64,000 nt of DNA. It comes from RUG11237 sp050874665 (lineage in GTDB: Bacteria > Bacillota > Clostridia > Lachnospirales > Lachnospiraceae). Where the stretch lies: the NCBI GenBank assembly GCA_050874665.1, contig JBNMLC010000005.1:62001-126000 (forward strand). Direction: 5' to 3'. Below are positions 44,468 to 54,670 of this stretch, one piece after another. The notes under the pieces are model-generated. The model was not told where the DNA came from, ran no database searches, and was given only the letters and a program-made list of their open reading frames with translations. Within the stretch, counting starts at the first letter, position 1, and each line of letters starts with the position of its first letter. The translations under genes were made by a program, and so were the position numbers.

Positions 44468-44920
44468 CTAAAAGTATTTACGACTGCCCCATAAATTACA
44501 GCGCTTCAGTTCAAGATATTCATTGTATGCCTTCTCAAGAATCTGCTTTTCGTTAGCAAATTTTAAAAGATGATACGCCTCATGATACTTATAATATCCT
44601 GAATCCTCAAAATATTCTTCTCGTTGCGGCTTACTGTAATAGCTGTCTGCCATCATAAGATACCAGTGTACATCCTTTTCAACCACATCCTCCGGCACGC
44701 TGAAAGAATACTGACTTTTTCCAACATACTTAATAATCTGGGCATGTACACCTGTTTCTTCTAAGACTTCCCTTGTTGCGGTATCCTTGTACTCCTCGTC
44801 TTTCTCAACAGTACCTTTTGGCAGAACCCAGCCTTCATACTTATTTTTAAAATTCTTATATAACAATAAAATTTTTCCTCTAAATATGACCACACCGCCA
44901 CAGCTCGTTGCTTCTATCAT
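44468..44920 (-). CDS. Nudix hydrolase
   Basis: 150 residues from ATG 44920 (AGGAGG 7 bases upstream). The Nudix box reads GTVEKDEEYKDTATREVLEETGVHA, complete. It begins with a plain Nudix strand, GGVVIFRGKILLLYKNFKNKYEGWVLPKG, resembling MutT/diadenosine polyphosphate hydrolases. Substrate unknown. Confidence 0.85.
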   Translation of the reverse strand: MIEATSCGGVVIFRGKILLLYKNFKNKYEGWVLPKGTVEKDEEYKDTATREVLEETGVHAQIIKYVGKSQYSFSVPEDVVEKDVHWYLMMADSYYSKPQREEYFEDSGYYKYHEAYHLLKFANEKQILEKAYNEYLELKRCNLWGSRKYF

Positions 44921-45042
44921 TGCAATTCCTCCTGTATCTATCGGCTTATCCACCGATGGTGTGTCCTCAAAAATGTGGCTCTCCACGACTAAAGACTGCA
45001 ATAAGTATAACGCTTTTTATATGCTAAGTCAATGAATTTACT

Positions 45043-46584
45043 TTATTCATTTGTAAAATATTCTGAAAATAATTTTCTTGCAATGGGAACTGCATATTCA
45101 CTTCCAGAACCAGCTCCCTCCACAATAATTGTTGTTACAATTGTTTTTCCGCCAGCCTCTGCAAACCCTGTAAACCATGAATGGCTTTGTCCCTTTTCAT
45201 TATTATATTCCGCAGAACCCGTTTTTCCATATGCGGTATATGCACTGGTTGAAAGCTTTGAACCTGTTCCTTCTGTGACTGTTGCCCGCATAAACTCTTT
45301 CAAGAGTTCTGTTTCCTTCTCACTCATTATGGTACATGATTTTTTTGGAGAATATTCTTTTACAATATCGCCTTCATAATTTTCCACAGAATCAATCAAA
45401 TATGGTTTCATAAGTACTCCATTATTTGCAATAGCCGAGGTAATCATCGCCATATGCAACGGCGTCATTTGTGTTTTGCCCTGACCAATTGCCGTCTGCA
45501 TCACCTCATCGGTATCCGAAGCTTTATTAATGGAAACACTGCTCTGCTTATAAGAAAACGGCAGTGAAAGTTTTTGATCAAACAAAAGACTTTCACAAGT
45601 TTTTTCAAATTCTCCCTTATCCAGACTTAATCCTATATTAGCAAAAGAAGAATTACACGATTTTGCAAAAGATGTTTTTAAATCAATCAGTCCATGTACA
45701 CTATTGTGATAACAGTTTATTTTTACATTGTCTTTAGTGATACTTCCCGTACATTCAAACTGATATGATTCCGGACTGCTATTCTGTCTTATATACGCCA
45801 ATGTAGTAATAATTTTAAATGTAGACCCCGGTGGATAAACTCCATGTGTCACACGATTCAACAACCGGCTCTCGCCAGACGTGTCTGCAACCAACGCTTC
45901 CCACGAACTATCCATTTTATTCGGATCGTAATCCGGTTTTGACACCATTGCAAGAATTTTGCCAGTTTCCGGTTCCATAACGATGACTGCGCCACGATAA
46001 TTCCCAAGTGCACTATATGCTGTTTTCTGTAAGTTTAAATCCAATGTCGTGACCACATTGTCGCCAATATTTTTTTCTCCCTTAAGAGTATTTTTTACTC
46101 TTTCAAAAATAAAAGCGTTCGAACGAAGCAATGTAAAATTAGCATTGGATTCAATTCCTGACTTTCCCTTTGCAGAATATCCTACCACATGTGCAAATAT
46201 GTTTTCATACGGATAATATCGGCTTTCTGTTCCGTCCCATGCCACTTGCGTTTCTGCCAATACTTCTTTTTTATTAGATAAGATTTTTCCCCGCACAACT
46301 TTGTTCGAAAAGATATCCTGCCTTTTATTATAGGAGCTATTAATGACCTCCGGACTTTTTACTGCCTGGTAGTAAACTGTATAGCCCATCATTGCAACAA
46401 ACACAGCTACGAAAATATAAGTCACAAACATTAGCTGCCTTCTATTGTCCTGTTTTTTATTGTCAACAAAATAATCCTCATTGGCATAATCATCATAATT
46501 CTCAATATACAAATCATAATCCTGATTATCATTTCTAGAATTCTTTTTTTTATTCTTATTCATTAAAAAAGACGGAGTTTTCAT
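45043..46584 (-). CDS. Class B penicillin-binding protein paired with an FtsW-type SEDS
   Basis: 513 residues from ATG 46584 (GGAGG 9 bases upstream). A charged, Asn/Asp/Lys/Tyr-rich cytoplasmic tail of about 60 residues precedes one transmembrane helix (about 73-92) and a short pedestal. The transpeptidase motifs are STFK (Ser254), SCN (KSCNSSF) and KTG (GKTGSAE). The Cys-x12-Cys-x5-His pattern in CTGSITKDNVKINCYH and following residues resembles that in PBP2 above. It may be FtsI-like or SpoVD-like; the partner gene is next. Confidence 0.88.
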   Translation of the reverse strand: MKTPSFLMNKNKKKNSRNDNQDYDLYIENYDDYANEDYFVDNKKQDNRRQLMFVTYIFVAVFVAMMGYTVYYQAVKSPEVINSSYNKRQDIFSNKVVRGKILSNKKEVLAETQVAWDGTESRYYPYENIFAHVVGYSAKGKSGIESNANFTLLRSNAFIFERVKNTLKGEKNIGDNVVTTLDLNLQKTAYSALGNYRGAVIVMEPETGKILAMVSKPDYDPNKMDSSWEALVADTSGESRLLNRVTHGVYPPGSTFKIITTLAYIRQNSSPESYQFECTGSITKDNVKINCYHNSVHGLIDLKTSFAKSCNSSFANIGLSLDKGEFEKTCESLLFDQKLSLPFSYKQSSVSINKASDTDEVMQTAIGQGKTQMTPLHMAMITSAIANNGVLMKPYLIDSVENYEGDIVKEYSPKKSCTIMSEKETELLKEFMRATVTEGTGSKLSTSAYTAYGKTGSAEYNNEKGQSHSWFTGFAEAGGKTIVTTIIVEGAGSGSEYAVPIARKLFSEYFTNE

Positions 46585-46585
46585 A

Positions 46586-47917
46586 TTAGTAAACCTCCTT
46601 TTTACGTTTTTTTGATGTTTTCGCCTTTTGCGATGTATATATTCCTTGTACAATTGCAAATATAATCATTGTGCTAAAACAGGAGCTTCCACCATAACTT
46701 ATCAATGGCAGTGTTACTCCGGTAGAAGGAATAAATTTCACTGCACCTCCTATCGTTAAAAATGTTTGAAAACCAAATACACAGGCAAGCCCCGTAGTAC
46801 ACAAACAATAAAACTCATCTTTCACCTGCATTGCAATATAAATAAACATAATAAAACAACTTACATAAATCAAAATTGTACACAGTGCAAACAAAAGCCC
46901 CAATTCTTCTGATATCGCAGAAAAAATAAAATCTTCTTCCACCACCGGAATTAATTTTGGATACCCCTGATACAAGCCCATTCCAAACCAGCCTCCGGTA
47001 CCTATGGCAAACAATGACTGTGTCACCTGGTATCCCTCATTATCGATTACGCTGAATGGGTCCGTAAACGCCAATACACGTACACGCACATGATGAAACA
47101 GAAAATAGGCAGCAACGGCGGCAACACAGCCAAGCAGCGTTCCACTCAGAAGATACAGTACTCTATGTGTCGCAATAAAAAGCATGAACAAATAGGCAAC
47201 AAAAAATATTAGTGCACTTCCCAAGTCTTTTGAAACCACCAAAATAATTACATGGGCAGCCGCAAAAATGCTTGTCTGAATTACCTGATACAATTCTTTT
47301 GATTTGCAAAGCATGGAAGCAATAAAAAATACATATACAATCTTAACAAATTCTGACGGCTGTATTCCCACTCCTGCAATCTCAAAAGATAATTTTGCTC
47401 CATAAGTCACACGTCCTATAATAAACACAATGGCAAGCAAAATAATTCCTACTCCTGCATAAACGTATGTTAAATCTTTTAAAAATGTAAGTTTTTTTAT
47501 CAGGTAGGGTACAAACAATGTAATAATTGCTGAAACTACTGCAATTTCAAACTGCCTGACAGCACGCTCAAAAGAGAGTCTTGACAGCATTACAAATCCC
47601 ACCATTAATAACATACACATGTGGTTAAGAAGCAACAATGACACTTTTGGATAAATCACTTTATACAGAGCCTGTATAGCCACAAAAAAAACGACTTGTG
47701 CCAGATAAAAAACAATAAGCTCCATACTGTCCGTCTGCATAAAAATTATAAAATTCATCATAAAGTGAAGCACATAAAATATAATCTTCTGTTTCAGATA
47801 CAGGAGATTTTTGGAATCTTCATCTTTTTTCGAAAAAACTCGAAATCCCCAATATGTATAAATTCCAATCATAATAATAAAAACATATTTAGAGAGTTCT
47901 ACCAGTAACTCAATCAT
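46586..47917 (-). CDS. FtsW/RodA/SpoVE family SEDS glycosyltransferase
   Basis: 443 residues, about ten transmembrane helices with an extra N-terminal segment. SEDS features are SFEIAGVGIQPSEFVKI, EDFIFSAISEELG and the C-terminal STGVTLPLISYGGSSCFSTM. The gene's TAA is followed by TATG of the PBP gene, so the two are coupled. It differs from rodA above; FtsW (division) or SpoVE (sporulation) are both possible. Confidence 0.9.
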   Translation of the reverse strand: MIELLVELSKYVFIIMIGIYTYWGFRVFSKKDEDSKNLLYLKQKIIFYVLHFMMNFIIFMQTDSMELIVFYLAQVVFFVAIQALYKVIYPKVSLLLLNHMCMLLMVGFVMLSRLSFERAVRQFEIAVVSAIITLFVPYLIKKLTFLKDLTYVYAGVGIILLAIVFIIGRVTYGAKLSFEIAGVGIQPSEFVKIVYVFFIASMLCKSKELYQVIQTSIFAAAHVIILVVSKDLGSALIFFVAYLFMLFIATHRVLYLLSGTLLGCVAAVAAYFLFHHVRVRVLAFTDPFSVIDNEGYQVTQSLFAIGTGGWFGMGLYQGYPKLIPVVEEDFIFSAISEELGLLFALCTILIYVSCFIMFIYIAMQVKDEFYCLCTTGLACVFGFQTFLTIGGAVKFIPSTGVTLPLISYGGSSCFSTMIIFAIVQGIYTSQKAKTSKKRKKEVY

Positions 47918-47941
47918 CTTCTTTATCCTCCCTGAAATGAC

Positions 47942-50134
47942 TTACTCTACACCCTTTTTCAAATGACCTCTGGTAAATTCTGCAAATAGCGTTTCTTCTC
48001 CTGCACTATTTTTATCTGCAAACGCTTTTGCTATCTCATATACTTCCTTTCCGTTTTCCTTTGAAAACATCAGGCGAATGGCCATAGGATTTATGTTAGC
48101 TATGCTTCTTTGTGCACCAAGCAATGACAACGGAACGCCATTTCTTATTAAATTATAGCAGTAGTCACAATAATTTTTTACATAAAAGTTCTTTTTATAT
48201 CTGTCTTTTAAAATGAGCAGCTTTCCACTTTTCCTGTCACAACCGGAAATTGTTTTATTCACACACTGAGCTGAAACCATAAACGGAATGTGACCGTACA
48301 CCGTAAGTATTTCCGTTCCCGTACTTACTGCCTTTAATTCATATTCATTTAACTCTAATGGTAATGTAGTGATTGTCACACCGTTATTTTTTAAAAAGCG
48401 TTCTGCTTCCCTGTTAAATGTGTAGAGATTATAATCACTTATAATCTTTCCTGCATAGCTCTGCTTTTTTAACCAGACAAGACTTTCTAAGTTTCGAATC
48501 ACGATTCCATCCATAGGAAGTGAAAGCAGTTCTCTTGCATACTTTGAAAAGCTCTGTTGCGTAGCCTTGCGGAAAATAGCAGGCATATAATAATAAACTT
48601 TTTTTCTTGCCTGTTTTACTTTTTCCATACTTGTACCCATTTTTCTCAAATATTCTTTCCAGTCATTAATTGAAAACAAAGAGCTGTCAATATAGACCAC
48701 TTGAATTTCTTTTATACGCAAAACACTATCCAACTGTTCCTGCGTCTCGACAGAAGCATGAATCTGCAATTCCATAGTTTCATTTTTTTCTTTGATGTTA
48801 TCTGTTTTGCAAAACATTTTGGGTGTTTTCCGTCTATAAGGACTAAGCATGGCATTTTCAAGTTCTGCCAATGCTTTTCTTCGCAATTCATTCACTGCCT
48901 GAAGCGGTACAAATATATCTGAATCCATCTGTATTTCTAACTGTTCAAATTGAAAATAGGTTCCCCCTGTTTTCTTCATTTGCTTTTCCAGCCGCTCTTT
49001 TCCTAACGGCTGATTTTTTGCCTGTTCCACAATCATACCAACAACAGAAACGATTGTAGCATTTGAAGTAATACTTAATTCCAGAGGCTGACCTTTAAAC
49101 ACCTTTAAGGTTCCGGAAATATTATGTTTTCTTGTATTAGCAATATACTTTTCCTTCAGCCCCTGAAACAATGCTTCTTCTCCCGAAACATAAGCAGGAT
49201 TTTCCAGTGTAATCATATTTTTTCCATTGTGTTGTTTATAATACCCTGCAGAATTTCCGCTTCGACTGTATAACTGCAATAATCGTTCTTTGTCTTTCGG
49301 ATCTACTCGAAATGAATCCGGATTTTTTTTGTATAAATCAATATACTTTCTGTATATTTCTACAACTCCTGCTGCATATTCCGGGCGCTTCATGCGACCT
49401 TCTATCTTAAAAGATGTAATTCCCGCCTGCACAAATTCCGGAATATAATCTATGGTCATCATATCTTTTAAGCTTAATGGGTATATAGCTTTCGAAGCAT
49501 TGATTGCCTTATTTCCTTCATATGTATTATATGGAAGTCTGCACGGCTGTGCGCACCTTCCACGATTTCCACTTCGTCCTCCTAAAAAGCTGCTAAAAAG
49601 GCATTGTCCTGAGTAGCAGTAACAAATTGCTCCATGCACAAAGCATTCTATTTCCGCAGAAACATTATGACAAATATTTTCTACCTCTTGCATGGATAAC
49701 TCTCTCGCAAGTACCACACGCTTCGCGCCCTGCTCTTCTAAGAATTTTGCTCCATCTAATCCTGTGATTGTCATCTGCGTACTAGCATGAATCGGCAAGT
49801 CGGGAAAATATTCCTTTATAAACGAAAGTACACCAAAATCCTGGACAATAACTGCATCTAATCCTGCTTCATAGTAAGTCTTTACATAATCATACAGTTC
49901 ACCCTGAAGTTCATTTTCTTTCAAAAGTGTATTGATGGTCATATATACTTTTTTCCCCTGCATATGTGCATAATGGATGCCTGATATCAGCATGTCTTCC
50001 TTAGGATTATCTGCATATGCTCTGGCTCCAAACTTTTTACCACCGATATAAACTGCATCGGCTCCTGCATTGATTGCTGCCACAAGACCTTCATAAGAAC
50101 CAGCCGGTGCCAGCAATTCTACTTCGTTTTTCAT
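47942..50134 (-). CDS. U32 family peptidase-like RNA hydroxylase (DUF3656-containing)
   Basis: 730 residues. An N-terminal U32 barrel starts ELLAPAGSYEGLVAAINAGADAVYIGG, with the conserved CYCYSGQCLFSS and SGNRGRCAQPCRLPY cysteines that bind an Fe-S cluster, then a collagenase-like/DUF3656 half. Relatives (TrhP, RlhA) hydroxylate tRNA or 23S rRNA rather than cleave protein. The length suggests the RlhA-type two-domain form. It lies 80 bases beyond zapA, downstream of a terminator. Confidence 0.88.
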   Translation of the reverse strand: MKNEVELLAPAGSYEGLVAAINAGADAVYIGGKKFGARAYADNPKEDMLISGIHYAHMQGKKVYMTINTLLKENELQGELYDYVKTYYEAGLDAVIVQDFGVLSFIKEYFPDLPIHASTQMTITGLDGAKFLEEQGAKRVVLARELSMQEVENICHNVSAEIECFVHGAICYCYSGQCLFSSFLGGRSGNRGRCAQPCRLPYNTYEGNKAINASKAIYPLSLKDMMTIDYIPEFVQAGITSFKIEGRMKRPEYAAGVVEIYRKYIDLYKKNPDSFRVDPKDKERLLQLYSRSGNSAGYYKQHNGKNMITLENPAYVSGEEALFQGLKEKYIANTRKHNISGTLKVFKGQPLELSITSNATIVSVVGMIVEQAKNQPLGKERLEKQMKKTGGTYFQFEQLEIQMDSDIFVPLQAVNELRRKALAELENAMLSPYRRKTPKMFCKTDNIKEKNETMELQIHASVETQEQLDSVLRIKEIQVVYIDSSLFSINDWKEYLRKMGTSMEKVKQARKKVYYYMPAIFRKATQQSFSKYARELLSLPMDGIVIRNLESLVWLKKQSYAGKIISDYNLYTFNREAERFLKNNGVTITTLPLELNEYELKAVSTGTEILTVYGHIPFMVSAQCVNKTISGCDRKSGKLLILKDRYKKNFYVKNYCDYCYNLIRNGVPLSLLGAQRSIANINPMAIRLMFSKENGKEVYEIAKAFADKNSAGEETLFAEFTRGHLKKGVE

Positions 50135-50191
50135 TTCCTGCTCCTTCTATTTCTATTTCAGTTCTATTAAGTTCTTAATCTGTTATGAAAG

Positions 50192-50213
50192 AAAAAAGCT
50201 GTCATAAGACAGC
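50192..50213 (-). terminator. zapA terminator
   Basis: GCTGTC/GACAGC stem (50198-50203 and 50208-50213) with a four-base loop, followed on the minus strand by six T (50197-50192). Confidence 0.85.
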
Positions 50214-50214
50214 C

Positions 50215-50637
50215 TTATTCTTCGTCCAGCAATTCCTTATAATCTTCCAGTTCAGTTTCTACTTTAATCATCTGTTGCTGCATATTGCTTACTTCTTCTC
50301 TAAGTTCCGCAATTGTTTTCTCATCAGATTCAACTTTAATCTGTGCTGAAATTAATTCATGCTTTAAATCGTAAATTTCTTTATCTTTTGTTTCAATTTC
50401 CATTTCTAAAATATCCAACTGCTTTTTTGCCTTAAAATAATCATCTGCAATATTCAACTCTGTTAATGTTGCCTGAATATCATAAGGTTGCTTTAAAAAA
50501 TTTTCTGATTCTTTCATTTCGTTCAGCTTGCCATTTATATATGCGGCTACTCGCTGCAAATATTCTTCGCTTTCATAACCGCTTAACGTAAAGATTTTTC
50601 CACCTATCAAAACCTGTGCATTTGTCTTTTCTGCCAT
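50215..50637 (-). CDS. zapA: Cell division protein ZapA
   Basis: Z-ring-associated protein that bundles FtsZ filaments. Its 140 residues have the ZapA core (about 1-80, VLIGGKIFTLSGYESEEYLQRVAAYINGKLNEM) and a C-terminal coiled coil (about 75-140). RuvB is upstream on the same strand, 68 bases away. Confidence 0.92.
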   Translation of the reverse strand: MAEKTNAQVLIGGKIFTLSGYESEEYLQRVAAYINGKLNEMKESENFLKQPYDIQATLTELNIADDYFKAKKQLDILEMEIETKDKEIYDLKHELISAQIKVESDEKTIAELREEVSNMQQQMIKVETELEDYKELLDEE

Positions 50638-50705
50638 ACTCTGCCTCCTAACATTTCTTCTAACAAGTATACGCTATCCCTTTAAGACAGTCAAGAAAAT
50701 GATTG

Positions 50706-51698
50706 TTAAAGTTCCAATCCCAAATGCCTGTATGCCAAATCCGTCACTCTTCTTCCTTTCGGTGTTCTGGCCAGTAATCCATTTTTAATCAGATACGGTT
50801 CATAAACTTCCTCTATTGTTCCCGAATCCTCACCAATTGCTGCTGCTAAAGTATCCAATCCTACAGGACCACCATTAAATTTTTCTATCACAGTAAGCAG
50901 AATATTTCTGTCTACGTGATCCAGTCCAAGCTTATCTACGTCAAGCAAATCTAAAGCGAAATTCGCAGCTTCGCTAGTAATTACTCCATCATATTTGACC
51001 TGTGCAAAATCCCTGACACGTCGAAGCAGACGATTTGCAAGTCTTGGAGTTCCACGGGAACGTCTTGCCATTTCTACTGCTCCTTTTTCTTCTATTCCAA
51101 CATTTAAAAGTTCTGCTGATCTTAATATAATTGTAGTAAGCTCTTCTGTAGAATAAAATTCCAATTTGCTTACCACCCCAAAGCGATCTCTTAATGGTGC
51201 TGTCAAAAGTCCCGCTCTGGTGGTTGCCCCCACTAAAGTAAATTTCGGTAAGTCCAACCGGATAGAACGTGCTCCGGCACCTTTTCCTATCATAATATCT
51301 ATGGCATAATCTTCCATAGCGGGGTACAATACTTCCTCGACCTGGCGATTTAATCGGTGGATTTCATCTACGAACAATAAGTCCCCCTCTTGAAGATTGT
51401 TAAGAATTGCTGCCATCTCTCCCGGCTTTTCTATGGCCGGTCCAGAGGTAATCTTCAAATTAACTCCCATCTCATTCGCAATAATCCCTGCCAGTGTTGT
51501 CTTTCCCAAGCCCGGAGGTCCGTAAAACAGCACATGATCTAACGCTTCTTTTCTTTGTTTTGCCGCCTCAATATATATTTTCAGAGTTTCTTTTGCTTTC
51601 GCCTGCCCGATGTATTCTTCTAACGTCTGAGGTCTTAAACTGCCTTCTATCCTTTTATCTTCTTCTAATATGTCGGTGGTTATGATTCTCTTTGCCAT
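50706..51698 (-). CDS. ruvB: Holliday junction helicase RuvB
   Basis: AAA+ motor for branch migration. The 330 residues have Walker A GPPGLGKTTLA, Walker B LLFVDEIHRLNR, sensor VGATTRAGLLT and a winged-helix end with EPYLIKNGLLARTPKGR. ruvA is 9 bases upstream. No LexA box was seen before ruvA. Confidence 0.98.
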   Translation of the reverse strand: MAKRIITTDILEEDKRIEGSLRPQTLEEYIGQAKAKETLKIYIEAAKQRKEALDHVLFYGPPGLGKTTLAGIIANEMGVNLKITSGPAIEKPGEMAAILNNLQEGDLLFVDEIHRLNRQVEEVLYPAMEDYAIDIMIGKGAGARSIRLDLPKFTLVGATTRAGLLTAPLRDRFGVVSKLEFYSTEELTTIILRSAELLNVGIEEKGAVEMARRSRGTPRLANRLLRRVRDFAQVKYDGVITSEAANFALDLLDVDKLGLDHVDRNILLTVIEKFNGGPVGLDTLAAAIGEDSGTIEEVYEPYLIKNGLLARTPKGRRVTDLAYRHLGLEL

Positions 51699-51707
51699 AT
51701 CATACTC

Positions 51708-52316
51708 CTAAAAACTAATATGTTTCAAAGCAGCCTTAAGGATTGCTTCTGTATCCATGCTACTATCTGTTTCTACACTGTTTACTGCCTTCAGGCTTTC
51801 TGAAGGAGAATACCCTAACGCAGTCAATGCCTCGATTGCTTCTGCCTTTGCGTTATTATCTCCTCCTTGTTTCAGTGTTTCACCATGACTTAATTTAGCT
51901 TCAAAAGCCTCCTCTAAGGAGATTTTATCCTTTAAATCCAAAATAATGCGACTGGCTGTCTTTGCCCCTATTCCCGGAGCCTTTGCAATTGCTTTACTGT
52001 CTCCTGCAAGTATCGCAAACCTTAGCTCATCTGGTGAAATAACATTTAATATACTAAGCGCACCTTTTGGTCCAATTCCATTTACTGTAATGAGCAGTTG
52101 AAAGACTCTCATATCTTCCTTAGAAGGAAAACCATACAGTACCAGCGCATCCTCCTTCACGTAAAGATATGTATATAGCTTCACCTCATCTCCGACAGAA
52201 CCTAAATTAGATAATGTCTGATTTGTTGCTCTTACATTCATACCCATACCTTGAACTTCAAGTGTAACTATATCTTCTTCAAAATCTGCAATCATTCCTT
52301 TTACAAAGCCTATCAT
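51708..52316 (-). CDS. ruvA: Holliday junction protein RuvA
   Basis: Tetramer that binds four-way junctions. The 202 residues have an OB domain (1-63), helix-hairpin-helix (LITVNGIGPKGALSIL and APGIGAKTASRII), and a C-terminal RuvB-binding domain (about 155-202, EAIEALTALGYSPSE). Confidence 0.97.
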   Translation of the reverse strand: MIGFVKGMIADFEEDIVTLEVQGMGMNVRATNQTLSNLGSVGDEVKLYTYLYVKEDALVLYGFPSKEDMRVFQLLITVNGIGPKGALSILNVISPDELRFAILAGDSKAIAKAPGIGAKTASRIILDLKDKISLEEAFEAKLSHGETLKQGGDNNAKAEAIEALTALGYSPSESLKAVNSVETDSSMDTEAILKAALKHISF

Positions 52317-52352
52317 TTTTCCACCTGTCTTTACTTCCTTTATTCTATGCTT

Positions 52353-52838
52353 CTATGATGGAAGCCGTTTTAGCAGCATTCCGCTAATCATACCAATGAA
52401 TATTCCTGAAACCGTTCCAATCATGGCCAATACCGGTAGATAATAAACTAATTCCTTCGTTTCCAGAACAAGCATCGCTGTTACAATCTGCCCTACGTTG
52501 TGCATAATACCGCCTGCCATACTAACTCCGTACACAGAGAAATCCGTTTTCTTTTTAAGCAATATCATAATCCCCAGACTAAAAATTGCTCCCATAACGC
52601 TATATACAATACCAAACATATTTCCAAACAGAAATCCCGCCAAAAAGATTCTGACAATGGATATAATGCCGGCCTGTTTTTCTCCTGCTTTATACAATGC
52701 TATAATAATCACTATATTGGGAAGTCCGATTTTTGCCCCTGGAATTCCTATGTTGAGCGGAAGAATGCTTTCAATATAGCTCATGACTAACGCAAGGGCT
52801 ATAAACATTCCAAGCACTGGAACTTTTTTATAATTCAT
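52353..52838 (-). CDS. Gx transporter family membrane protein
   Basis: 161 residues with five or six hydrophobic helices. It belongs to the family often mislabelled heptaprenyl diphosphate synthase component I; diagnostic stretches are IESILPLNIGIPGAKIGLPNIV and FGNMFGIVYSVMGAIFSLG. It resembles an ECF S-component in size. Substrate not known. NusG-II proteins often occur beside it, as here across one gene. Confidence 0.88.
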   Translation of the reverse strand: MNYKKVPVLGMFIALALVMSYIESILPLNIGIPGAKIGLPNIVIIIALYKAGEKQAGIISIVRIFLAGFLFGNMFGIVYSVMGAIFSLGIMILLKKKTDFSVYGVSMAGGIMHNVGQIVTAMLVLETKELVYYLPVLAMIGTVSGIFIGMISGMLLKRLPS

Positions 52839-52856
52839 TGTTATTTTCCTTTATAC

Positions 52857-54554
52857 TTATTCTAATATTTGATAAAAAGTAATTACCTTTCCCGTATAAT
52901 TGCCAATTCCCTTTACAACTACAGCCGCCTGCCCCGGATAAATATTGTTCGCATAGCCTAACGAATAGTCTTTTCCGTAAACTAAAGTTTGTCCATTAAA
53001 TTCTACAAAAACCGGAGGTTTAACCTCTCCTCCTGTCGCATATCCATCCGTCACTCCCAAAATCTTAGCATCTGACATATTTAAGGGTTCTACCTTAATA
53101 TTAACTTTAATGTTTTCAACACTGTTATAATTGTCACTGTCTGTCGGCTTATACGTCATATAAACGCTGTTAATCCCCGCTTCGCCCACCAAAACAGACA
53201 ACTCATCTTGAAAATAAAATTTTCCCTCTTCAAATTCAGGTATCTTTACATCTTCCAACTTCTGCCCGTATACAGCTTCTAGTGAAGTTAACTTCGGATA
53301 TTTTGGCACTGCTTTTTCAATCGCAAATTCTAATACTTTTTCTCCTGTATAATTGTCAACACCCTTAATTATGACTTTGGCAATCCCTGCCTCAATGTTA
53401 TCCTTATATTCCACCGTATAGTCTTTGTCGCGGACTAATTTTACCTGACCATCTTTTACATATATATTCTGCGTCTGTTCCTGACCATCATACACCTTGG
53501 TCTTCATTTCAGAAAAAGCCACGTTCGCTATATCTTTTTTATCCACCTTAATCTCTACCGGAATGTTTTTAATAATATTATAGTTTGCTTTATCACTTGG
53601 TACAAAGCGTAACAGTGAAGAAGTCATTCCTACTTTTCCCACATCTAAGCTCTGGCTGTACTCCCAAATAAAGTTTCCGTTTTCTCGTGAAGGCAGTGTG
53701 ATATCTCCCAGACAGTCACGATATACTGCATTGAGAATACCAATTTCTCCATAGTCCGGATCTGCTTTTGCAATGCTAAACGTCTTTTCCACCGAACCTG
53801 CATAATGACTGATTCCATTTAGAGTAACCAATGCAGTACCGGCATTGGTATTGTTGTCAAATGTGATGGTATAGTCTGTGTTTTCTATCAACCTTTTACC
53901 ATTGACCTTCACAACCGGATGATAAACAATTGGTTTTGCAGAATATACAGCATCTTCTATTCCCTGAATCTCTGCTTCCGATATATCTCTTTGCAAAATT
54001 TCAACTGTAATCAAAATATCTTCTACAATTTCATAATTTCTTGTATCGTTCGGAGTAAATGTCAGTGAATAGTTATGACTTCCCGGTTCTCCTGTTTCTT
54101 GTGTAAGTTCCTCATTCCAGGTAAAGACCCCATTATCGCGTTTAGGAAGCTCAATATCACCTATCGTATCTCCATAAACACCTGTAATGGAATTTGTAAT
54201 GGAATAGTCCGGAACTGCTTTCTTAATTTGAAAAGAAATTTCTCGATATCCGGTATATGCCCCTTTTCCCACAATTCGTATTGTTGCTTTGCCTGCATTC
54301 TTGTTATTGGTATAAAGACAATAATAGTCTGTATTTTCTCTTAAAGTATTTCCATCATACTTGACTGTAATACTTTGAATAATTTCTCTGCCACTGTATG
54401 TTACATCTTCCACCCCTGTGACTTCGAACTTATCATCTTTCGTAATATCAATAACATTTTCTTCTGCATGTGCTGAAATATAGCTGATATCTGTCCCCAC
54501 AAATACCATAGCAAAAAGCAGAACTAATGCTATGAACTTTTTTCCTTTCTGCAT
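52857..54554 (-). CDS. Secreted protein of alternating Ig-like repeats
   Basis: 565 residues. A signal peptide (about 1-31) is followed by two alternating repeat types. Type A has DYxxxYxNNxNAGxAxVxIxGxGxYTG (four copies, e.g. DYTITFDNNTNAGTALVTL); type B has YGDxxGDIxLPxRxNGxFxW then GxxGxxxxxLxFxPxDxxNY (three copies). There is no wall-anchor motif or enzymatic domain. It is likely an extracellular or surface-associated protein. It is inserted between the Gx gene and the NusG-II gene. Confidence 0.85.
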   Translation of the reverse strand: MQKGKKFIALVLLFAMVFVGTDISYISAHAEENVIDITKDDKFEVTGVEDVTYSGREIIQSITVKYDGNTLRENTDYYCLYTNNKNAGKATIRIVGKGAYTGYREISFQIKKAVPDYSITNSITGVYGDTIGDIELPKRDNGVFTWNEELTQETGEPGSHNYSLTFTPNDTRNYEIVEDILITVEILQRDISEAEIQGIEDAVYSAKPIVYHPVVKVNGKRLIENTDYTITFDNNTNAGTALVTLNGISHYAGSVEKTFSIAKADPDYGEIGILNAVYRDCLGDITLPSRENGNFIWEYSQSLDVGKVGMTSSLLRFVPSDKANYNIIKNIPVEIKVDKKDIANVAFSEMKTKVYDGQEQTQNIYVKDGQVKLVRDKDYTVEYKDNIEAGIAKVIIKGVDNYTGEKVLEFAIEKAVPKYPKLTSLEAVYGQKLEDVKIPEFEEGKFYFQDELSVLVGEAGINSVYMTYKPTDSDNYNSVENIKVNIKVEPLNMSDAKILGVTDGYATGGEVKPPVFVEFNGQTLVYGKDYSLGYANNIYPGQAAVVVKGIGNYTGKVITFYQILE

Positions 54555-54670
54555 ATAGCAACCCTCCCATACTTTATCACTATATTTTTTTACATTATAG
54601 CATAGTTTTCTTTATTCGTCACTAGCTTTTGCAAAAAATCGTATAAATGTTCGACTGCACAGTCAAAAAT

